Below, piece by piece: positions 23,797 to 42,013 of a stretch of DNA of 64,000 nt. The stretch comes from Serpula lacrymans var. lacrymans S7.9 (Eukaryota > Basidiomycota > Agaricomycetes > Boletales > Serpulaceae): positions 311,762 to 375,761 of the forward strand of contig NW_006763305.1 of assembly GCF_000218685.1 (NCBI RefSeq), written 5' to 3'. Numbering within the stretch: the stretch's first letter is position 1; every line of letters starts with the position of its first letter. The notes beneath the pieces are model-generated. The model was not told the DNA's origin and searched no databases. It saw nothing but the letters and a program-made list of their open reading frames with translations. Position numbers and translations under genes: made by a program.

Positions 23797-24829
23797 TTGC
23801 GTTGGATGCTTTAATATATCAAGATAGAGGGACCAGCCGACTCGTCTTGTCAAAAAAGGTTGAATAGAGCCAGCTACAGTTGCTGCGTATCCTGCTGAGA
23901 TACTTATATATCTGGTCAACGGGTTGCTAGGAACTGCTCGGGGTAACTCCATTGCCAAGGTTTGGTGAGAGCCAGGCCCAGATTGGTCATTAAATGGCTA
24001 TAATCTTACGTGCATGGGACTCACTTTTGCATGGGCGGGCTTGCCAACATGACAAATTCGTGAATGTCGACATATTGTCACTCGTGTAGAGGATATCATC
24101 GCAGCAACCTTGCACCATCAAGTCAATAACTGCCGATTAAATTGAGATGTGCCCCGATTCACTTAACAAAACAATGCGAGAGATATGTCATGTCTCGTAC
24201 TTGTGCGCCGACAATGCGATACTGATTGGAAGTTTTGTCGATAGCGCGGTCTAGTCTGACGATTAGTATACCTCTTTCGCTCATTCAATGATAACGACTT
24301 CTCACCAAGGCGAAGACAAGAGCTCGATAACCAAGCCAACCGAAAAGCCACGGGTTGCTACATGGGTGAAGTCCATGTAATAAGGGGATAGGAAGAAGCT
24401 ATGAGAAAAACGGAGTTCTCAACTAGAATTTTCATCTCATGCCATTGTTGTATCCTGTGAAGACGAGTGATAATATAGTAGTCGTACTGCTCCAGGCGTG
24501 CGCTGTGGTGGTAAGGGACACGATATACTACTTCCGGCGGCTATGCACTAGCTATAGCCAGTTGCACGGAGTTTCACAGGGCTGACTATACTTGGACTAT
24601 ACATAACACTTCAATTTGCATACTAGTAACTTCACTCACTGATACGCCGTACCCAAAGCATACCACCACGACGTATAAGTTACTCGATATTCGTACAAAT
24701 GATAGAGGCACAGTCAACTGGACCATCACGTCGCTCCTGCATTGCTATCCAAAGCCTACGATGCAATTTATCACGTTTACGCCTGCCTTCAGTTTATAAA
24801 AACATACCGAACCGCCTTATGTCTAGTCC
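23797..24829. other. Intergenic region upstream of the STE3 gene
   Basis: About 1 kb without a convincing frame. I looked on both strands for a short pheromone precursor ending in a CaaX box and found none. The left part holds the receptor promoter. Confidence 0.4.
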
Positions 24830-25605
24830 TCAATGGTCCAGGAGCCCGATTTTCTTCCAATCTGCTGAAGTTGATGGGTAACGCTCAGCGTAAAGTCTCA
24901 CTCGCACTTCTGCCACCCTGAGAAGCTCAACAGGCAGCCACGCTTTTGATCTTGGCCCAAACCACATTTTCGCATCCACATCCACCACGATTTTAAGCAG
25001 TTCTTTGATATCATCCACATCCACCCATTGCTTTAATTGAAAGTCCGACCTTCGCGATATTGCATGGTCCCTCCAAGCCTGCAACTTCAATGGGAGTAAT
25101 GCAACGAGCGGCATCACGGGAAGGTCTGTGCCGTTTGGATACTTTATCCCTTTACGAGGGATGAAAGGGATGTTAAGATTGGGTCCGGGTATGAGGATAT
25201 CGACTTTACACTCCCGTTTTGTCTGACCGGCATAGCTTCCTAGTACGCTACTGCATGGGGGGAGTTTGTACCAAAGTACGCGGTAAGTTGCCCGAGGATT
25301 AGTCGATTTGACAAGGAAAAAATTGGAGTCTTGCGCTACAAGCATATTTTTGACGATTTCCGATGACAATGAACGTGTCAAGACTACCATGTCTATGTCC
25401 TGTAGCCCAAAGCATGCTCTATGAATGGATCGATCAAGTGTAAAGAACTTACGTTAGGTACTCTAGAAGCACCGAACAACGAGCAAGCGGTGCCTCCTGT
25501 GAGGCAGCATTCCAGCCCGCAATCGCTTAGTGCTTTGACAGTAGCGTGAGCCACATCCAGAATCTCCTGAAGTGTAAGTGAGCCCCCCGGTCGATAACTA
25601 AACAT
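24830..25605 (-). CDS. Nucleotidyltransferase-fold protein, paralog A
   Basis: Two exons (25605-25453 and 25399-24830) give 240 residues. Exon 1 holds a helix and the GG motif of the nucleotidyltransferase fold (ECCLTGGTACSLFGASRVPN). Exon 2 starts exactly at the acidic motif DIDMVV, and a third acidic strand follows (ECKVDILIPGP). These three elements (G-[GS], D-x-D, later single D) are the catalytic layout of minimal nucleotidyltransferases such as the MNT/AbiEii group. The C-terminal half is helical (PLKLQAWRDHAISRRSDFQL, DDIKELLKIVV). It is a close paralog of the gene at 26229-27049, with the same 51-codon first exon and the same phase-0 intron position. Substrate unknown. An upstream in-frame ATG at 25686 exists, but 25605 matches the paralog start. 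Confidence 0.7.
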
Positions 25606-26228
25606 TACAGTTCTAATCTGATGTAGATGTAGGGCGATTGTTATCGATAAAGAATAGATAAAGGTATGGCGTTCTTGGGTCATCACCTTTTTAAGGATAC
25701 CTGAATTTATTTCTTGTTCTCAGGAAGAAGATTGGCTTTACCGTTACAGTATCGTCATGGACGTTTTCAATGTGTTTCTGAATGTCTCTTAACGATAAAA
25801 GACTCTTTCGTAAGGTAAACATGGTTGCAGCCTCTTGCTGCACTAGACCCATTGAAATACCACACGGGGCTATTCTAGTGCTGATCTTAATGAATATCCT
25901 GCATCAAGTTCGCGGGGATGGATCTTTTGGAGTCTGATTTTAACATGCAATATGTTGGTAAGGCTAAACCTTCCAGGCTTATACGATACTACAAGTACGT
26001 TTCCTTAAACGGATCAGGAGAAGTTGGTAAATACTCATCTAGAGTATTTCCGGAGTACAGAAGAGCCAACAAAAACAAACAGAAAGACCAATTATTGTCC
26101 AGTTTGTTCGACGTCTAGCCGAGGTGAGTGCTAGTATAGTGAACAAAAATTGATCATTATCAGCCTTGCGTTAATATATATATTGATATGCACCTCTTAG
26201 TTAGATGTTTCCGGTCAAACAAATACCA
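25606..26228. other. Spacer between the tandem nucleotidyltransferase paralogs
   Basis: Promoter side of paralog A and 3' flank of paralog B. A 66-codon frame at 25918-26118 (+) has no support. Confidence 0.4.
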
Positions 26229-27049
26229 TCAAACGAGCCCTATGGCTTTCCAGTCAAAGCCGGCATAAGGGAGCTCCCGAACGAACCGTTGCACTCGTTG
26301 CTTTGCTTCCTGAACAAACCAAAGAGCTAGCCATGTCTCCTTTTCGCGATTTATCCATACCCCTTCGTTCACTGCGATCTGCACGAGTTCCTCCAAGTCT
26401 GCGATATCGTTCCATCGTTTCTTACGCTGGTACCATTCGTCACAATCGCAGTGGTCAGTCCAACCCCGCAGCTTCAACGGCACCAACGCAGCTAGTGGCG
26501 CCAGCGGGATGCCGTCATTGTACGGTGCCTCCCAATACGGGATGAAAGGAATAGTAATATTTCCATTTATACCTCGGACGAGGATATCAACCTTGCACTT
26601 CCGCTTGGGCTTTCCTGGATGGAGCCTGTACCAAAGTACGCGGTACGTTTCCCCCTCCTTGCGAGAGTCCACCAGGTAGAAATTGGAGTCCTGTTCCACA
26701 ATCTTTTTTTTGACTTCTTCTGCCGAGAAATCCTTTGTCAGGACAATCATATCGACATCCTATAGTCAAGGTTGTGTTGAACAAAGTCATTACAACGATG
26801 ATACAAACCAGAAAATATGAGGGAAGGACACCAGGATATGTGCAGGTTAGTACATCTCGAATCCGAATGACGTATATGAAGTTGATATGGACGCACTTGT
26901 GGTACTCTAGAGGTGCCATATGCTGCACAGGCAGCACTACCAAAAAGACAACATTTAAGTCCACATTTTTTTAATACTTCAACCGTGTGTTTAGCCACGT
27001 CGAATACTTCCTGCCGCGTAGGCGGACTGCCTCGGTAGGGTCGAGGCAT
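26229..27049 (-). CDS. Nucleotidyltransferase-fold protein, paralog B
   Basis: Two exons (27049-26897 and 26759-26229) give 227 residues. It starts MPRPYRGSPPTRQEVFDVAK; exon 1 carries KCCLFGSAACAAYGTSRVPQ with the GS motif. Exon 2 opens with DVDMIVLTKDFSAEEVKKK and has the third acidic motif in RKCKVDILVRG, then PLAALVPLKLRGWTDHCD and a helical C-terminus ending DWKAIGLV. It aligns with paralog A along the whole length; paralog A has a short insertion between YRVLWY and the KVDIL strand. Both genes are on the same strand and clearly arose by tandem duplication. All three NTase motifs are intact, so catalytic activity is plausible but untested. Confidence 0.7.
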
Positions 27050-27463
27050 TATTTGTGTGTTGGGGTTGATGTTTTTACTGGGGAAAAAGAGGTTGGAAGT
27101 GAGTCTGCTGTCGCAAACGAAGATTATAAACAGCAAGTTGGGGGCACCACGTTCTCTTTCTCAGAGAGCCTCGTGTTTGGCTTACAAAGAACTAGCTCAG
27201 TCATTGTAATCTACAGATATATGAAACCCCTATTGCAGTATGGAGAGGAAAGGGTCCAGCCCCAAACGTTTTGAGTCAGCCTCGAGGAGCTCGAAAGGTA
27301 CTTATGTTCCTGCTGTGTCTGAGAACTCGATATGGTTGGCTACTAAATAAAAAACACGATTTACTGTACAGGACCTATTTGTGACTATTGTTACAATTTG
27401 CCCCTTTCCATGAGAAATCAGGCTTCAATTCTGATCATTCCCACACATTGTTCTGCCACGGAC
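27050..27463. other. Intergenic region
   Basis: Promoter side of NTase paralog B and 3' flank of the GST gene. Nothing coding seen. Confidence 0.45.
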
Positions 27464-28444
27464 TTACTTCTCCGCACGCAAAGCATTGAACCGTTTCAAA
27501 AACACAGACTTGACATATTCCTGGACAATGAACACCAATCAGACTGAATCAAGAACAAGTTAATAATAAGAACGGACCTCATCAAAAGTAGCCTTGAAGC
27601 TATCCCTCTGGAACAACGATTCGACGTAGTTGAAGAATCTGGCGTATTTGGGAGTTTTAAGCTCTTTAATGAGCTTGGCACCCTCTCCCGGTGCAAATAC
27701 ACCAATCTCGTTTTCCACCGAAAGGCGCAATCGCGCCGCGAAAGGTGCAATGGCAGCATCTGCAATGGTGTATTGACCAGCAACCGCGAACTTCGGGCTC
27801 TCTTCATTAGGTAAAAGGCTTTGAATAGCCTCAAAGGCCTTGAGAACGGTCTCGTATGACTCTCCGCGGACAACGAAGCCAACGTAAGCTGGTGCGAATT
27901 TGGTAGACACCGCATCGATAAAGAAGCGTGTCTGGGCGCGGGCGACGGGGTCTGTCGGGAGGAGATGCGCAGAAGGATAGAGATCAGCTATGAATTCGAG
28001 AAGGACCAGAGACTCGGCGATTTTGATTGAGTCAGGAGAAGGGGTGTCTGGTGATACATTAGGACCTCCGTATGCAATTGCAGGAACCTGGTCGTGGATC
28101 AAAGTGAGAAATACGAACGGGGGTTGATTAGTGCTGTATCTAAATACTTACTTTGCTCGCGGGATTCACTTGAGGTGCATACCATTCCGGTTTGTTTTGA
28201 AGATCAATCTGGTACGACTTGAAATCGGCTTTCGCTTCTGCGAGAGCCAGCTCAACCTGACAGATGTGAAATACAGTTAATGAAGTAATGTAAGAGTGTT
28301 ATCGATAGCAACCTACTCTCTGAGCATATGGGCAGACCTTAGGAATAGAGCATTAGCTAATGTTCTGATGTTCCAAATCCACATTAATTGATAGATTGAC
28401 CAAATACTCACCTTTGCGGTATAAAGTGTGATTTGTTCAGGCAT
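27464..28444 (-). CDS. Glutathione S-transferase, omega-like
   Basis: Cytosolic GST fold protein for glutathione-dependent thiol transfer or dehydroascorbate-type reduction. It starts MPEQITLYTAK at 28444. The second exon gives the omega-class active-site motif VCPYAQR with a catalytic cysteine in place of Tyr/Ser. Next are VELALAEAKADFKSYQIDLQ, NKPEWYAPQVNPASK, then VPAIAYGG and the SIKIAESLVLLEFIADLYPS segment that binds the gamma-glutamyl moiety. The C-terminal helical domain includes YTIADAAIAPFAARL. The last small exon encodes EYVKSVFLKRFNALRAEK. Five or six exons join in frame; roughly 240 residues, a normal length for the class. Confidence 0.9.
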
Positions 28445-28988
28445 AATGATGTATAGCAGTGAAAGTAGAAACAGCTATGTCGTGAGTGTCTTCAAATTTG
28501 TTCCGTGATCAAGCCCACTTATATCTGGCAGAAGAGGATGTGTAATCACGTCTGCGTCGCAGATATCACACGATATGGCGTAAGATGGTTCTTTGCTGAC
28601 CCCCTTAGTCAGACCAAATTCCGATGACAGTCGATATCAGAGAACAACCCCCAGCTTATCAATAACAGTAAGATGATAGAAGGTCCCTAGGCGACTATCA
28701 CCCATCCATATGGTGCGCCTAGACACCTAGTACATTTCTCCCACTGTCAAAACCCAATGTCCAGGCTTATAGGCAAAGAAAGGAAAGAAACACAACAGCA
28801 CATTGCGAGTTATACGATGGAAGATGACATCCCTGGTTCAAATCTTGTAACACGAGTGTTACATACTGATAGGTTCCATTAAATCCCCAACACGGCCGTA
28901 TACGACATCAACAGGATCTCGTAACACCGTCAATTGTCAGAGATACTGATCACGCACAAGAATCAAAAGAGGCCCCCACAGCCAACCC
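28445..28988. other. Intergenic region
   Basis: Promoter side of the GST gene and 3' flank of the UPF0052 gene. No frame or RNA gene seen. Confidence 0.45.
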
Positions 28989-31031
28989 TTACTGAATGAT
29001 CCGATCCAGAGCCTGTTTGACAGTGGCCGCGTTATATTGTGGGGGGCTACCCGAATCGCTGCCGTCAGTCCGGTCATTTACTAAAATGCACTTGACGCCC
29101 AACGCCTAAGGTGAATTAATAAACAGGTCAGAGGTAGTTGCCAAGCTGATAGACTCACCGTGATGGCTTGCTCATCAACGACTACTCGGGTCCCTTTGAG
29201 ATAGACGAGATGGGTAATGAATGCGGATATGGGGTAGATGGTGTATGCGTTTCCAAGACCATATCGTTTTACGTGATAATGCGAGTTCAATGTGGAAGCG
29301 ATTGCGCTATTGGTGGGATTAGAACAACGTTCATGGAACGCTCTCGAAAGACCTACCGGACGTAATCGACAGCGGTATATCCGTCTGTCTCTCTATCGTT
29401 ATTGGAGTTTACTGCATCTGTATCAATATAATACTTTCGTGAGGACCAAACAGCACTTACGCAACAAAACTTTAGCACGTAAATTTGACCGAGCAATCGC
29501 TGAAGCTACATCACGTAGTGCTAAACAAGGTATAATACTTACCACCGGGATATTAGCGTAGATTCCAATCTATACGTAGCATTACGGACCTTGTCCACAA
29601 TGACCCACATGAATAGACCAGAACATCGGATGAATATATATTTTTAATATATTCTGGGTTTGGCGATGGATGTACTTCATGTCCGTATGCATTGATGTAA
29701 TATAGCCCTGTGAGCCAATGAACAATGGTGTTATCACGACAAGTAAAGGTCGATATGGGCGCTGATACTGACTGCTTATGCGTGATGATAGTGCCTCATA
29801 AGTACGGCTTTTATCCTGTGGATTGAAAGCGGCGTTCTGTGGTCGAGATATGATCTCACCCATCCCATCGATCGAAGAATACCGCTCAGGCTCGAATGCA
29901 GTGTTATCAAGCGCTGAACTTGAAACTACCGGGTGTGATATTTCACACTGGCCTACAAGTTTGGAGCCATCCTCCTTCATCATAAAGAGCAAAATCAATA
30001 ACATTTTCATGTGGGTATGCGATTGATTGACTGACCAGCTCAGCGGCAATGGTAACTGTGTGATTGGTAACTACGACGGGAAGTATGTTGGCCTTGAGCA
30101 ATATCAGCCTCTGCACAGGGAAAAGCTCGTGCCATTCACCTGACTGTTCGTGATCGATGAAAAGAGAAAAATGGCTGAAGGGAGGGACCGGAAGAATCCT
30201 TGAGCACCTGCGAGGAAATAATTTCCTATACTACAAAACGTTTGATCTGTTTTGCGAAAATGGCATTGCTAAAGACAGCAACGAACCTCCCATTAAGAAA
30301 TGAAAAGTTTTTGTGAGCACGCTTGAGGACTTCATTCTCAAAATAGACAAGGAAGCCTAGTGACAAAAATAAGAGTGTTTCTTTCTAATAAGTATAGATG
30401 AAATTACCTCGAATAGTTTCCTTCCGGTCATTTGGTATTCCATGCCAGAGGGAACTGCGCCCCTCTACTATATCTCTCCATTCTGCCCGAGCCTCGCGCT
30501 CAGGGATATCATTAGGAAGCCGATATGAAAGTAAAGCACGAATGGCGTCCAAAGTGGTCGAAGGTGGCGATGAGGGGATAAGTCTGACCAGCCTTGACCG
30601 GACATCACCTGCCACCCACGTCTTCAGATTCGATTAGAACTGAACTAAGGTGATGGTGCACCTATGGAAGGTCCCCCTAGTACTCTAATGATCTCGCTCG
30701 AAGAGCCACCATCGTCTGACACAGGAAGAACATAGCACGCCTGTCCAAACGAATTGCATATCGAATTACCGCCGGTACCGCCAGAAATGACCAAGAAAGA
30801 AGGGCTTTTCTGATTCACGCCGTTGTCCAGGACGATTGTATGCGTCTCGAATGGTGCATTGGAGTGTGTTGCCTCTACACCTGATTGGAATTGGTCTCTG
30901 GTGGGGTTGCTGGACGCCTGGACAGGAAGGTCAAAGACAGCAGAGGCGGGACTTCCGAACCCTGAACGTTGGATGTTAGGTGACAAAAAGTTGAATTCAG
31001 AATCAGCGTATGGTTGTGTGTCTCGAGCCAT
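28989..31031 (-). CDS. UPF0052 / YvcK-CofD-like protein
   Basis: Fungal member of the UPF0052 family related to bacterial YvcK and CofD (2-phospho-L-lactate transferase fold). The N-terminal exon has the nucleotide-binding SFLVISGGTGGNSICNSFG followed by VLPVSDDGGSSSEIIRVLGG. The second exon continues GDVRSRLVRLIP. Later exons give HTVTIAAELV, KLVGQCEISHPV, INAYGHEVHPSPNPEYIKNI, DVLVYSCGSLWT and ALRDVASAIARSNLRAKVLL. The last exon ends KCILVNDRTDGSD..VKQALDRIIQ. All conserved family blocks are recognisable in order over about 2 kb with short introns; I did not fix every intron. YvcK binds UDP-GlcNAc in bacteria; the fungal function is not established. The start MARDTQPYAD at 31031 is preferred; an in-frame ATG also lies at 31055. 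Confidence 0.85.
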
Positions 31032-31276
31032 GGTAATCATAAACTTCGACCACAAGGACTATAAATACTGTAGGCTGCGTTCAAGACTCTTTCAAGTTCA
31101 AATTGCTAAACACCGAATGCGGCAGCATTGCTGCAATTACACAGAAGCTCACGTGGTCCCCGAAAATAGCCAGTCGCGTAACCTCCCAGGGTCTGAACGA
31201 GAATTACCATATCAATTCACGTTGTGATCCAACCAGCTAACCAGCAACAGAGTGCTGCCCAGTGTAATCGATATCA
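31032..31276. promoter_or_regulatory. Bidirectional promoter region, UPF0052 / DUF7704 genes
   Basis: The two genes diverge from this 245-bp gap, so both promoters share it. No clear TATA box. Confidence 0.5.
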
Positions 31277-32083
31277 ATGTCAGATTTCCCAGCTTTGACT
31301 GGTTTCTACCAGCTTCTGTTTCTATATTTCGAGCCTAGTATGTGCTGTTTAGCCACCTGCTTGCTTTTTCTGACCAGAAACATATGACTACCGCAGTATC
31401 AACAGCGTTTCCAGCGCTCCTTACGTGGACAAACGCTTCATGGTTCCACCATGAACTCATACCCTCTTCCACCCCTGCATCGACTCTGGAAGCTAGGACC
31501 ACAATGGCCATCTGGCAATTGGGAAACTGTAAGCCAAATTCCATCATCGCACGAGACACGCATTAACGTGGATGGGCGCGCAGGTTATCTGTTGCTGGGA
31601 TTAATATCATCTCTTGTGTTTAGAGCTGTTAGAGACGCTTTGCCTTCTAATCCAGTCGCGCAAGAGCGAATCGTTGGAGCGAGTCTTACCGCTTTAGCTA
31701 TCGCAGATGTAAGCAAATCCTAAAATAATAATAATTTTGTTAATGCTTATAGATCGAAATCTACAGGTCACCCAGTATGTCTAGCCATGTTTGCTAACCA
31801 CGCAGCAATGCTTATGGAGATTGATCCCAACAGCATCATCGCCTCTCTGATCGGCCTTCCGGATGACCTGAGGTGGTCACCAGCGGACTGGAACCCAATG
31901 ACACATGGTAATATCACATTCGTGATCTTCTTACTCTCCGTCCGGTCGGTTTCATTCAGTTTGTGACTATTTTTGTTAAATCCTCATGATGTGTTGGGTT
32001 TCAGACTAGCCTGGTTCGCCGGTATTGGTCGAACAACATATTATTATGGGAAGAAAGCCCTTGTAGCCAAGAAGAGTTCCTGA
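31277..32083 (+). CDS. DUF7704-family membrane protein
   Basis: Six exons (31277-31337, 31397-31528, 31584-31708, 31767-31774, 31834-31944, 32005-32083) total 516 nt, 171 residues. The protein matches the fungal DUF7704 pattern: MSDFPALTGFYQLLFLYFEP, WFHHELIPSSTP, RTTMAIWQLGNCYLLLGLIS, SLTALAIADVTHIIASLIGL, WNPMTHGNITFVIFLLSVR and LAWFAGIGRTTYYYGKK. Four hydrophobic segments suggest an integral membrane protein. Exon 4 is only 8 nt (GTCACCCA) and is needed to produce the conserved ADVTHI; skipping it breaks the frame. Function of the family is unknown. Confidence 0.82.
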
Positions 32084-32339
32084 TGACAGAGAACAGCGCC
32101 ATACGCCGTAACGTCTCGTTGCTCGCTCACAAAAATCATAAAATATATGTACATGCTTATCAACACAGATTCTGGAAGTATTTGTCTTTTCTACAAGAGC
32201 GTAAACTCGTTCGACGGAAATTTGGTATGATGCGGACAATGTCATGATATCCAACCAGAATATTAGTATTCTAGGAAAAGCAATGCTAGTGCACCGCTGA
32301 ATATATACAGATGGCAAGGAGTGACCGCCCCTATCGCCA

Positions 32340-33267
32340 CTAATATCCATTATCATCAGCGCCCCAACCTGCCCTATCTCGAATTCCTGAGCTACCCAGT
32401 TTAGTCTTGCCCCTCGACTTCCGACCGCCTAGCTCCTTGTACATCTCTCTCATCTCAACCTTATTTGGCTTGCTCTGTCCTTCTGCCTCCAACCGCCACT
32501 TTTCCTCATTGAGTTCTTTGGGTGTGTGGTAACCCGAAACAGAGGAAGATGAAGGCTTCGAACTAGGGGAGTATAGAGGCCCTGATGGTGGTGTCCGATT
32601 GGAATTTGATTGAAGATAGATAAGCCGCTGTTGGGGGCGTTAATATGAGTCATCCAAAGCGACTATTGAGAACATACCCAGTTCTGTTTAGATTCTCTCT
32701 TTGACCACTTCCCTGGAGGTAGACTTTCATCGTGGAAGTTCTCTCGACGATAATGCTGGAACCAGACTGAAAGGGTGGTATAAAGATAAGCAACTTTATC
32801 TGGTGGACTATCGGTTGATACACACCATAGTTTATAGTCTGACTCCGATTCCACTTCTTGGAAACCCTGGCACAGGTAGCTAGATCGACGATGTTCAGAT
32901 GACGAAAAATTCTCTGGGAGACTTCGGTGGTGAATGTTCTAAGCGGATCACTCGATGACTTTTTCGTCAGATGGAGAGGCCGTGGAACAGGCCGTGCATA
33001 CGCCCCTCGAGTTGGAGACGACGCCCGCGATGTAGGTCGAGATGATGGTCTGGATGGCGCCCGAGAGCGCGCAGGTGTTCCTGGCGTCGAAGTCTTGAAG
33101 GTATGTAAGCACAGAATACACAAGAGATGAGAATTACTCACGACATTGATAAGCTCGTCATCAGAATCATCGTTCGCCGGGGCTTGCTGGTTAATTCTGA
33201 TATTGGAGAAATTCCGCTCAAGAGAATCAACTTTTTGGGATCTAAGGACGCCTTGCAGCAAGCTCAT
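32340..33267 (-). CDS. F-box protein
   Basis: Starts MSLLQGVLRSQKVDSLERNF at 33267. After a Ser/Arg/Pro-rich region (SRPTSRASSPTRG) lies an F-box: FTTEVSQRIFRHLNIVDLAT followed by CARVSKKWNRSQTINYVW. F-box proteins bind Skp1 and bring substrates to SCF ubiquitin ligases. The next conserved segment, HYRRENFHDESLPPGKWSKR, is split by introns, and the C-terminus is basic and Ser-rich (KPSSSSVSGYHTPKELNEEK, KYLEGG-like GGRKSRGKTKLGSSGIRDRA). No WD40 or LRR repeats follow, so the substrate-binding part is not identifiable. Four exons join in frame. Confidence 0.75.
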
Positions 33268-33454
33268 GATGGTAAAGCAGAAGAGAGGAGTGGATAGCAA
33301 AAAAAATCGGACTGCGAGTCATATACCGATCCACCCATGATCTGGCTGACAAAGAATGACATCATTCCCACCTTGGTCTACTACCGCCGGCAACTGAGAC
33401 ATTTTCAAACGTGCTCTCGATCAAACGTGGTATCATTGCATTCGAGACTTGCGC

Positions 33455-34961
<1,507 letters not shown>

Positions 34962-35210
34962 TTGTCAAGGTAGCATGGTCAATCCTGGCTCTGCTTTCGC
35001 CAGCTGCAATTTAGCTCATGTTTTACTTCTTGTGTATATCCTAGATGGCTCCACATATTATCCATTACGCGAATTGAGAAATGAGGGGTTATATCTATCC
35101 CACAGGCCTCTAGCACTCTAGTGCTAAGCCTATTTAATTGTCCAAGATAAAGCGGGGAAATAGCGAACGTGGTATCACGGGGTGTAGTAGGGTAGTTAAA
35201 AGCATATGAA

Positions 35211-37066
35211 TCAATTCTTGTACTTGTCCTTGTAAATCCATGCCAATCCAACATCACTGGCTCCTTGCGCAACCTATGATTTGAAATCAGCGTTGAAAAC
35301 GTATAATCGCACATAATCACTCACAGCTGCACGGTACCACATTGCTGCCTCCTTCTTATCCTTCTTGCAGCCTTTTCCATTTGCTAGGCAGAACGCAAGA
35401 TCTTGTTGAGCATCAGCATCCCCAAGGTTTGCTGCCACCTTGTAATAGCTCTGCCATTCAGAAATAGCCACCTAAATTAGATGTGAGAGAGGCAACCATC
35501 GAAGAACACTTACCACAGCCATCTTCTTGTCTTTATCCACCCCCCACCCCTGAAAGAAACATTGGCCAACCTCGTAGATGGCGATGACAAGCTCTGTCTA
35601 GGTTAATTATGAGAATGTGAGCAGAACACTACAACCTTGCAGACGATCCTCACCTTGACTGCATCTGCACCAAGTCCACCCTTCGCTCTTTCTAGATCCT
35701 CAACTGCGCTCTCAGCAGCCTTTGTCAACCACTTGAATCCATGCTTCTCGTTCTTCTCGCATCCCCAGCCATGTCTCAGTGTCAGACCCCACATTAACAT
35801 GCCAACACCACAACCACCTTGTTCTTTGGCGCTTTTTTCAAAACACACGGCAGAGTCCTGCAATCGATTTGATTCATGGTGTTGAATGCCTAGTTGCAAA
35901 TAATCCTGCGGAGTCCTCGGTTCAGCAGACGAGGAAGCGGGCGATGGGGAGCGCTTGCTCTCGGTAGGCGTAGGGGATAAATTAGGAGGAAACTGTGTGG
36001 TGCTGCCATTTGGAGAAGGTGTAGCGCTGCCCATCTCATAATAGGAATAGGAGGAATATAAACTTGCAGGTGTATGAGGCCTAGACGGGGGCTGCCTTGG
36101 GAGCACAACTTGGCTCGGCGAAGTGAGAGCTGTAAGGGAAGAAGGAGATGTGGGTGGAGGATATGAGATGTAAGGAGACAAGTGATTATTGGGAGACAAG
36201 AATGACCCTGTACTACTTGAAGGGGACGGAGCGAATGACTGATATTGATGAGGTGAAGGAGTATGATTGGAATAACGTCCCTGGGGAGTTTGAATGTCAG
36301 ACGACGGCGACATATCGTATGGAGAGGCCAAGGGTGAGTGATGTCTAGGGGTATTACGCTCGAGAACTTGACGTTTTTGACTGTCAGATGGGGCTATAGG
36401 AGGGCGACCTGGTCTTGAATAGTTTACCCTGACGGGGGCGACAATTGGTGATCTCCCTTGGCGCTGCGCATTGGATTCTGTATTTACATCGTGATGAGAT
36501 GAAACGACGACCGTGGGTACGGGTGAAGGTGGTGGGTTTGATTGGGAGTATGGACTATCCTTGGCTCTGCTGAATCCAGAAAAGCTAGATGATGCACCGT
36601 ACTGGGTGAAATTGCTTGTTCCTTGAGCTGTATCATACGGATCCGCCTCAAAGTAAGGCTGCGCGACCCTTGATGAACTGTCGTTCATATCAGAATACAT
36701 GCTCGCATCATCGTAATATGGATCTTCATTGTCCTGCGACGTGTCCAAAGATGTCATGAAGGACTTTCTATTCAAATACGAGCTGACATCGTTGTTGGTG
36801 GATGCGCTGACTCCTGAGCCTCTAAATCGAGAATGCAGAAGGGGAGACGGGGGCGCTTGTGCCTCTGCCTGAAATGGTGCTCTGGGCGGAGAAGGGAGGT
36901 TTGGAGAAGGTGAGTAACGAGTGGCATAGGCTGTTGAGGACGATGGTTCCTGCGATGCTGCTTGGTTTCGTACTCTACGGGAGGATGTGCGTCGAACAAG
37001 GGTATCCAAAGGAGATGAATGCAGCAGCTTGACCTGAGGGCGATGTTCATATGTTGGCGTCTCCAT
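35211..37066 (-). CDS. Sel1-repeat protein with long disordered N-terminus
   Basis: The large first exon (from 37066, METPTYEHRPQVKLLHSSPL) encodes about 350 residues rich in Ser, Pro, Tyr and Asn with no fold. Sel1-like repeats then begin: TPQDYLQLGIQHHESNRLQD, GMLMWGLTLRHGWGCEKNEK and FKWLTKAAESAVEDLERA. Short downstream exons continue with a VGQCFFQGWGVDKDKKMA unit, YYKVAANLGDADAQQDLAFC, KDKKEAAMWYRAA and a final GASDVGLAWIYKDKYKN. The layout (disordered N-terminus, Sel1 repeats at the end) resembles fungal Sel1 proteins of the Dsf2/Skt5-like type, which serve as scaffolds; a specific orthology is not claimed. Confidence 0.8.
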
Positions 37067-37376
37067 TTGTCGCTGGCCTCAGGTTTGACACGAACATATA
37101 AGCTCAGGAGAACAAGAGCAGTGAGACTAGGAAAGATTATGCCAGTGGAATGTAGTTTGCAGCTGGTATGGCCGCAATAAATAATGTTGTGCTGTAACTG
37201 AAGCGGTAGATCAAACCCGACTATATATTATAATTATGTTATTTTTGCATCTCGATACTTCCATGGATACAGTATGCTAGCGGCCAATCTTACAAATAAC
37301 AAGTGCAATCTAGTATACAAGAAATGTACATCTATGTATATGTACCTGTGTACATCGTGGAAACCCAACAATTAAA
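37067..37376. other. Short intergenic region
   Basis: Promoter side of the Sel1 gene and 3' flank of PRP16. AT-rich and non-coding. Confidence 0.5.

Positions 37377-42013
<4,637 letters not shown>

Noticed and set aside
23797..24829. Pheromone precursor next to the STE3 gene
   Set aside because: No short frame ending in a CaaX-type box could be found on either strand by eye.
28820..28870. tRNA-like T-arm sequence (GGTTCAAATC)
   Set aside because: No matching acceptor stem, anticodon arm or promoter box spacing around it.
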